From Funneliformis mosseae (taxonomy: Eukaryota; Glomeromycota; Glomeromycetes; Glomerales; Glomeraceae), in contig CAJVPP010002864.1 in NCBI GenBank assembly GCA_910592005.1, forward strand, positions 1 to 13,299: a stretch of 13,299 bases of DNA, given 5' to 3'. The notes beneath the pieces were generated by a model. It saw nothing but the letters and a program-made list of their open reading frames with translations. It was not told the DNA's origin and did no database searches. Below, piece after piece: positions 9,585 through 13,299 of the stretch. A program made the translations under genes and the position numbers. How positions within the stretch are numbered: the first letter of the stretch is position 1; the number at the start of each line of letters is the position of its first letter.

Positions 9585-10830
9585 AGCAAGGTCACTACTG
9601 TACTAAAAATTTGACCAATAGGATCCCATTTATATCATTGAGGAAATAGGAGAAGAGCTAAAAGAATGAATAGAAGGGTTAAACAAAAGATCATAACCTG
9701 AAGTAATAAAATTTAGTAGCTTTAAAATTAAAAGTAATGGTAAGGGATTTTTCAAAGTCGTGAATAAATTGACAACAGTCATATTAAACATTTTGAGTAA
9801 GTTCAAAAATTAGATGTATAAAAGAAGAGTAAGCAGCTAAAGTTAATGGCTAGGATGAAAATTTTTTGAGAAAAAAATTAAAAAGGAATGCTAAGACAAT
9901 TCTTCAGATAAGAGTAAAAAACTCCATAATGTTATAAGTATCAAGCAGCTAATAATTCAACTGATCAATTTCATCGTCATGTATATTGGAAATATCTTTC
10001 AAATAGGATTTAGATTATTGAATGATCTTCTTTATTTCGTAATTAATAGTTAGACACATTCATATATAATAGAAGTTTTCATTAGTAGCATCACATAATA
10101 GATATAAGAGTAAAGGATCATAAAGAGATTGATGTTGTAATTTGAGAATTTCTAAAGTTAGTAATATTTCAAGAAGATGTTAGTATATAATATGAATAAT
10201 AATGCTATATTATTATTAAGTATAAAAGAGGTAGCAAACTAATTAATTTTATATATCTGTGAGTGTTTTGCTAAGACAAAAAGTTGAAGCAAATTAGAGA
10301 TAGAGCATTGCAAAAAAATTCTTTACAAAATTGTTTATGGGTATAATAACTAAAGCATTATTATAAGTAAAATAACATCTAAAGGTATTAGTTATATGAA
10401 ATTGAAGAGCTGTAGTGTCTGAACAGGACTTTGCTAGAGCATTAACTTTGTTGTTAAAGATGTTGTCAGTATGAACTTTGACTTTAATAATATTAACAGT
10501 GAGGTTATAAATATCCATTACTTTAAAAAGACAAGACTAATATACATAATTATTAATTTTGAAAGTAGGTTGAATAGTGGAGGCCTTTGATAAGAAAAAT
10601 TTATAATAGTTAAATTAGGAAATGACTACGACTAAGTCAGTGAAAATGGAAATATTATAAAATAGAGGAGCTGTAAGTAAAGCAGTAAAAATGGCTACAA
10701 ATTTAGATATAGAGGAGAAAGGAAAAGTAGAAACAAAAGTAGAGGAGAAGAAAACTATTAGTAAATTTTGGTAAGTTTAAAGCCAGGCAAGACCCATTCT
10801 TATTGAAGGGAGACCCATATTTTTCAAGGA
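9585..10830 (-). pseudogene. RNase H domain and Zn-knuckle-like C-terminus of the LINE
   Basis: One minus-strand frame, with no frame shift that I can see, covers about 415 codons and is broken only by point stops. RNase H signals in order are MGLAWL; SSISKFVAIFTALLTAP, where STKAE-type text with the catalytic Glu is usual and the Glu is not visible; ISIFTDLVVVIS, with the catalytic Asp at 10636-10638; NIIKVKVHTDNIFNN; and KVNALAKSCSD, where KADxLAK is usual, so the last Asp appears as Asn. The tail has LLCDATNENFYYI-MC, like a worn C-x-C-H-C knuckle before the 3' end. In a live element RNase H removes the RNA strand after first-strand synthesis. The open section 10294-10518 is the best preserved part. 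Confidence 0.82.
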
Positions 10831-11929
10831 CTTATCTGTATAAAATTCTAAAACAGAAGAAGATACAAAAGAGCGAGAAAGAATTAGTAATTGAGAATTA
10901 TAAGGAAGTGACAAATATTTGTTAAAAAAATTAATAAAAATGAGTAGAGAAAACTGTCTAGGTGTTGCAAAAGACTTTGATTATTATTTTCTAAAAAACA
11001 AGTTAAGGCAAGCTCATAAAGAACACTATAGAATAAAACGCTATGTGTTAGATCACAATAATTATTTTTAAATATGATTGGTATTTTTGCACAAAGGTTG
11101 AGAGGGAGTGTGAAAAAACAATTTTCGTAATTGCCTCTTATTTTAATAGCAGAATCCTGATGAAGTTGACAATACTCACAAAGATCTAGGACTGTGATAT
11201 TATCAAATCTAATTAAAGATATATAATGTAATAAATAAACTGAAACTTGGTTAATTCTGATGATTTTTTCTAGAATAAAAGAGTTGGACAGGAAATGCCA
11301 TCCAACTGCAATATCAGTGGTTTGATGAAAAGAAGTAGGTTATTTGATAGAATAACTGTAATAGTATTTATATCTAAAAGTGTTGGTAAACGATAATCTT
11401 CTATCTTGATCAGGATTAAGGTGAAGTTCTAAAGCTGTAAACTAGTTAAAGGTTTAAAATTACATGAAATCAGATGAGTAATAGTATAAAGATCACAAAA
11501 GTTGAACATATAGTTCTTTTGATAACTGGTCAATTGCTTCATAAAAAGCATTGAGAATTTTCTTAGACTAGAAACATATTTCTTATAAACATTAGGAATA
11601 AATTCTGAAATTAGTAAGTTCCCTCCTATGATTTTGTTAGAGAGCTGAAGACGTATTAAGTTTAAGATTCATATGATTGAAAACATAAAAAAGGGCTAGG
11701 AATAAATTATCTGATCTTGATATCTTAGAAAAGGGCCAATAAAAAAGAGGATTTTTGAAAAGCTACTCTTTTTGTTGAAGTTAAAAAGTTCATAGATAAA
11801 AGGATTTTCTAATTATATTTGCTTTATTAAATATTTGTAAAAGGGTATTACTAAATTTTGTATAAGTTATTGATATAGTGAAATTAAATTGTAGAAATAA
11901 TACGAATGAAATAAGTCCGTTAGGATATA
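10831..11929 (-). pseudogene. Connecting region of the LINE polyprotein, decayed
   Basis: The minus-strand readings change frame at least twice. The best section, 11135-11630, has ~165 codons with five stops and reads GGNLLISEFIPNVYKKY, SSLRKFSMLFMKQLTSYQ, NFCDLYTITHLISCNFK and LQLDGISCPTLLF. It lies between the RT thumb and RNase H, where LINE proteins carry a poorly conserved linker, so position is the main evidence. No separate catalytic motif is visible. The frame here differs from both neighbours by single-base shifts, indicating small indels. Confidence 0.55.
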
Positions 11930-12213
11930 TTTGAAGAGTTTTAATTTTCTTTTAATAAAGCTAAAAAGGTGACAATAAAGCTTTTACACTGTGATTCAGA
12001 TAACAACATAAATTGAGACCTGTATTCAACTTTTAGAAGGAGAATCATATTAAAAATATAAATCATCTGTGAGTCTGTGCGACGTTTATACTTTATAATA
12101 ATGACAACTTTCTTAATTTCATCATGTATTTAATTGTAAATAAACTTTTTGTTAAACTTGAGTGAAATCCAAATTCTCAAGTATCTAACACTAGTGTTAT
12201 ATAAAAGAAGATA
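11930..12213 (-). pseudogene. RT motif D and thumb of the LINE, decayed
   Basis: A continuous minus-strand frame gives NTSVRYLRIWISLKFNKKF, one TAA (Gln-like), IHDEIKKVVIIIKYKR, DSQMIYIFNMILLLKVEY and RSQFMLLSESQCKSF. VRYLRIW corresponds to RT motif D (usually F/YLGxW), with Gly changed to Arg (AGA for GGA). The following helical stretch with KVEYRSQ and SESQCKS is the thumb pattern seen after motif D in LINE reverse transcriptases. The frame differs from the palm frame on the right, so a frame change or insertion lies between them. It begins at a 12-bp palindrome AACACTAGTGTT (12188-12199), probably by chance. Confidence 0.75.
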
Positions 12214-12739
12214 TAGATGATGATGATCTAAATGATGACATTGATTCCTAAGAAATTATATATGTCTTCTATGTCATCTATATCATCTATAGCATATATT
12301 TCTTTTATACAATATATTTTTTTTATTTATTTATTTTATTTATCTCATATATTTATTATATTTTATTTATTTCATATATTTTATTTATTATATTTATTTC
12401 TTTTATATCTTTGATAATTTTATAATTTCCATTTTATATAATAGAGAACAATTTCTTTTAGTTTAGCGATGTATCTAACTCATAGTTTCATATAATAGTT
12501 TAGTTTAATTCTCTTAACATAATTGTATAGTATAGAGCGTTAACTAAAGCAATACTCTATTATTATAGTTATTAAATAAACTGTTAATTTATTGACACTC
12601 TTCTAAATCTAATTATCAAATTAAACCTTTCATAAATATTGCTTCGCTTATCACTCATAAGCATCTTAAAGAACTAACTGTAATACTAGCTTTTAAAGAG
12701 AGCATTAATAGATCACATATTATTATTACAGCAGATTTT
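12214..12739. other. Extra sequence splitting RT motifs C and D, with ATC/ATG-rich foldback
   Basis: Between SKSELFVNT on the right and NTSVRYLRIW on the left lie about 520 nt, where I would expect a few dozen codons. It contains ATGATGATGATC-type text at 12211-12242 facing its rough complement at 12262-12293, then a run of TATTTATTTCATATATTTTATTT-like simple sequence (12300-12430). A less A+T-extreme block follows at 12430-12730. On the plus strand, 12585-12744 is open for ~50 codons (ASLITHKHLKELTVILAFK, later HIIITADFKRKF), which I cannot assign. An insertion into the retrotransposon is the simplest reading, with boundaries unknown. Confidence 0.45.
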
Positions 12740-13299
12740 AAAAGGAAGTTTTTGTGAGGTGTTAACAAAGAGTTCTGATTTTGATCAATTGATTTGTATA
12801 TCATTAAAAGTGAAGAAACTGTTTGTAATAGATGTAATATTTATTAGGTTATCCCTAGACTTAATGAGTCAAAGAGTGTCATTTATGTATGTGAGAGCTG
12901 AAATATTTAAGCAAAAAACTTTAGAATCAAAAAGACAAGTATTAGAATGTCATTTGACTTTCATACTGAAATCATATAGAGAATTATTAATAGTATATAG
13001 AAGTAGATTATAATAAATACATCACAAAAGTGATAATGTAACTTCACCTTGATCTATTCTTAAGTGAACAAGATATGTGTTGGAGTTTCTATAGACAGTG
13101 AAGACTTGATTGAATCTGAGTATACAGTAGCGGTCATAAGTATCTGACCATCCAAGATCGTCTAAAATTATTATATAACTACTCCTTAAATTTTCCAGAA
13201 ATATAATATAATACAATACATGATCACCTGTAAATTTATAAGTGTCGATGATACAAAAAAAAAATTTAGATGATTATCAAACTTTCGCTTGAAAAATGG
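12740..13299 (-). pseudogene. Reverse transcriptase palm, motifs A-C, decayed
   Basis: One minus-strand frame runs through this stretch. Motif A-like IILDDLGWSDTYDRY is followed closely by FNQVFTVYRNSNTYLVH, so some residues between may be deleted. Motif B is LRIDQGEVTLSLL (family form GIDQGE-ISPLLW). Motif C is TYINDTL at 12878-12889, where YxDD is expected, so the first Asp reads Asn. Then come NITSITNSFFTFNDIQIN and SKSELFVNT, typical of the region after YxDD. Stops at 13022 (SLL*CIYY), 12950 (KVK*HSN) and 12869 (NDTL*LIK) are TGA, at places where Trp is usual or plausible. In its active form the enzyme copies element RNA into DNA at the nicked target site. An 84-codon plus-strand open frame over 12759-13013 is only its shadow. 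Confidence 0.85.

Larger units (their letters stand above)
9421..13299 (-). mobile_element. LINE-type (non-LTR) retrotransposon remnant, RT and RNase H
   Basis: Read on the minus strand from the right edge, the domains come in LINE order: RT palm (13299-~12740), RT motif D and thumb (~12213-11930), connecting region (~11930-10830), RNase H (~10830-10294), Zn-knuckle-like tail (to ~9585) and A+T-rich 3' end (to ~9421). There is no integrase or LTR, and the order RT-RNase H fits non-LTR elements that carry a C-terminal RNase H. The 5' part (endonuclease or ORF1) lies beyond the window, if present. The copy is dead, with many stops, several frame changes, altered catalytic residues and extra sequence between RT motifs C and D. 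It resembles RT/RNase H elements I associate with Glomeromycotina. Confidence 0.85.

Noticed and set aside
12232..12414. 60-codon plus-strand open frame rich in Ile, Ser and Phe.
   Set aside because: It is a translation of ATC/TAT simple sequence with no domain character.
12430..12730. Possible tRNA or SINE in the less A+T-rich block inside the RT insertion.
   Set aside because: No acceptor/anticodon cloverleaf or A/B-box pair could be drawn from the text.
12759..13013. 84-codon plus-strand open frame.
   Set aside because: It lies antisense to the RT palm, whose motifs (IDQGE, YIND, NDIQIN, SKSELFVNT) are clear on the minus strand; it is a shadow.

Overview
The window is a strongly A+T-rich eukaryotic repeat desert with no intact protein-coding gene. 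Every recognisable protein signal is decayed: premature stops, frame changes and, in places, lost catalytic residues. The combination seen is a minus-strand LINE-type retrotransposon (reverse transcriptase plus RNase H), a plus-strand decayed multi-domain gene with a transposase-like look, Gln/Lys-rich coiled-coil-like decayed frames, and several foldback elements. I infer a repeat-rich fungal nuclear genome, most likely an arbuscular mycorrhizal fungus (Glomeromycotina). That rests on recalled family resemblance; no search was run.

Layout. 1-3400: one long decayed plus-strand gene, with a plausible 64-nt spliceosomal intron near its left end. 3502-3878: an approximately 375-bp foldback (long hairpin) element. 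3880-4890: A+T-rich spacer. 4893-5735: a second decayed plus-strand frame, hydrophobic in the middle and Gln-rich at its end. 5780-6649: an approximately 870-bp non-autonomous terminal-inverted-repeat element whose core is about ten copies of a ~50-bp unit made of back-to-back palindromes. 6650-7400: spacer with small inverted repeats. 7409-7930: a decayed minus-strand Lys-rich coiled-coil-like frame. 7930-8937: very A+T-rich spacer. 8938-9106: a second, nearly loop-free foldback. 9257-9420: a 94-bp-period direct duplication at the 3' side of the retrotransposon. 9421-13299: the LINE remnant on the minus strand, running off the right edge. Read from right to left it shows RT palm motifs, a likely insertion, RT motif D and thumb, a linker, RNase H, a Zn-knuckle-like tail and the 3' end.

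These parts do not act together as a pathway; they are layered insertions and relics. What links them is the mode of decay. In the plus-strand relics most in-frame stops are TAA/TAG where Gln would fit. In the LINE relic several are TGA where Trp would fit, and key Gly/Asp codons appear changed to Arg/Asn. This points to C-to-T change on both strands, as expected from cytosine deamination or a RIP-like process, though base composition alone could contribute. The most unusual structure is the palindrome-chain minisatellite inside the TIR element at 5780-6649.
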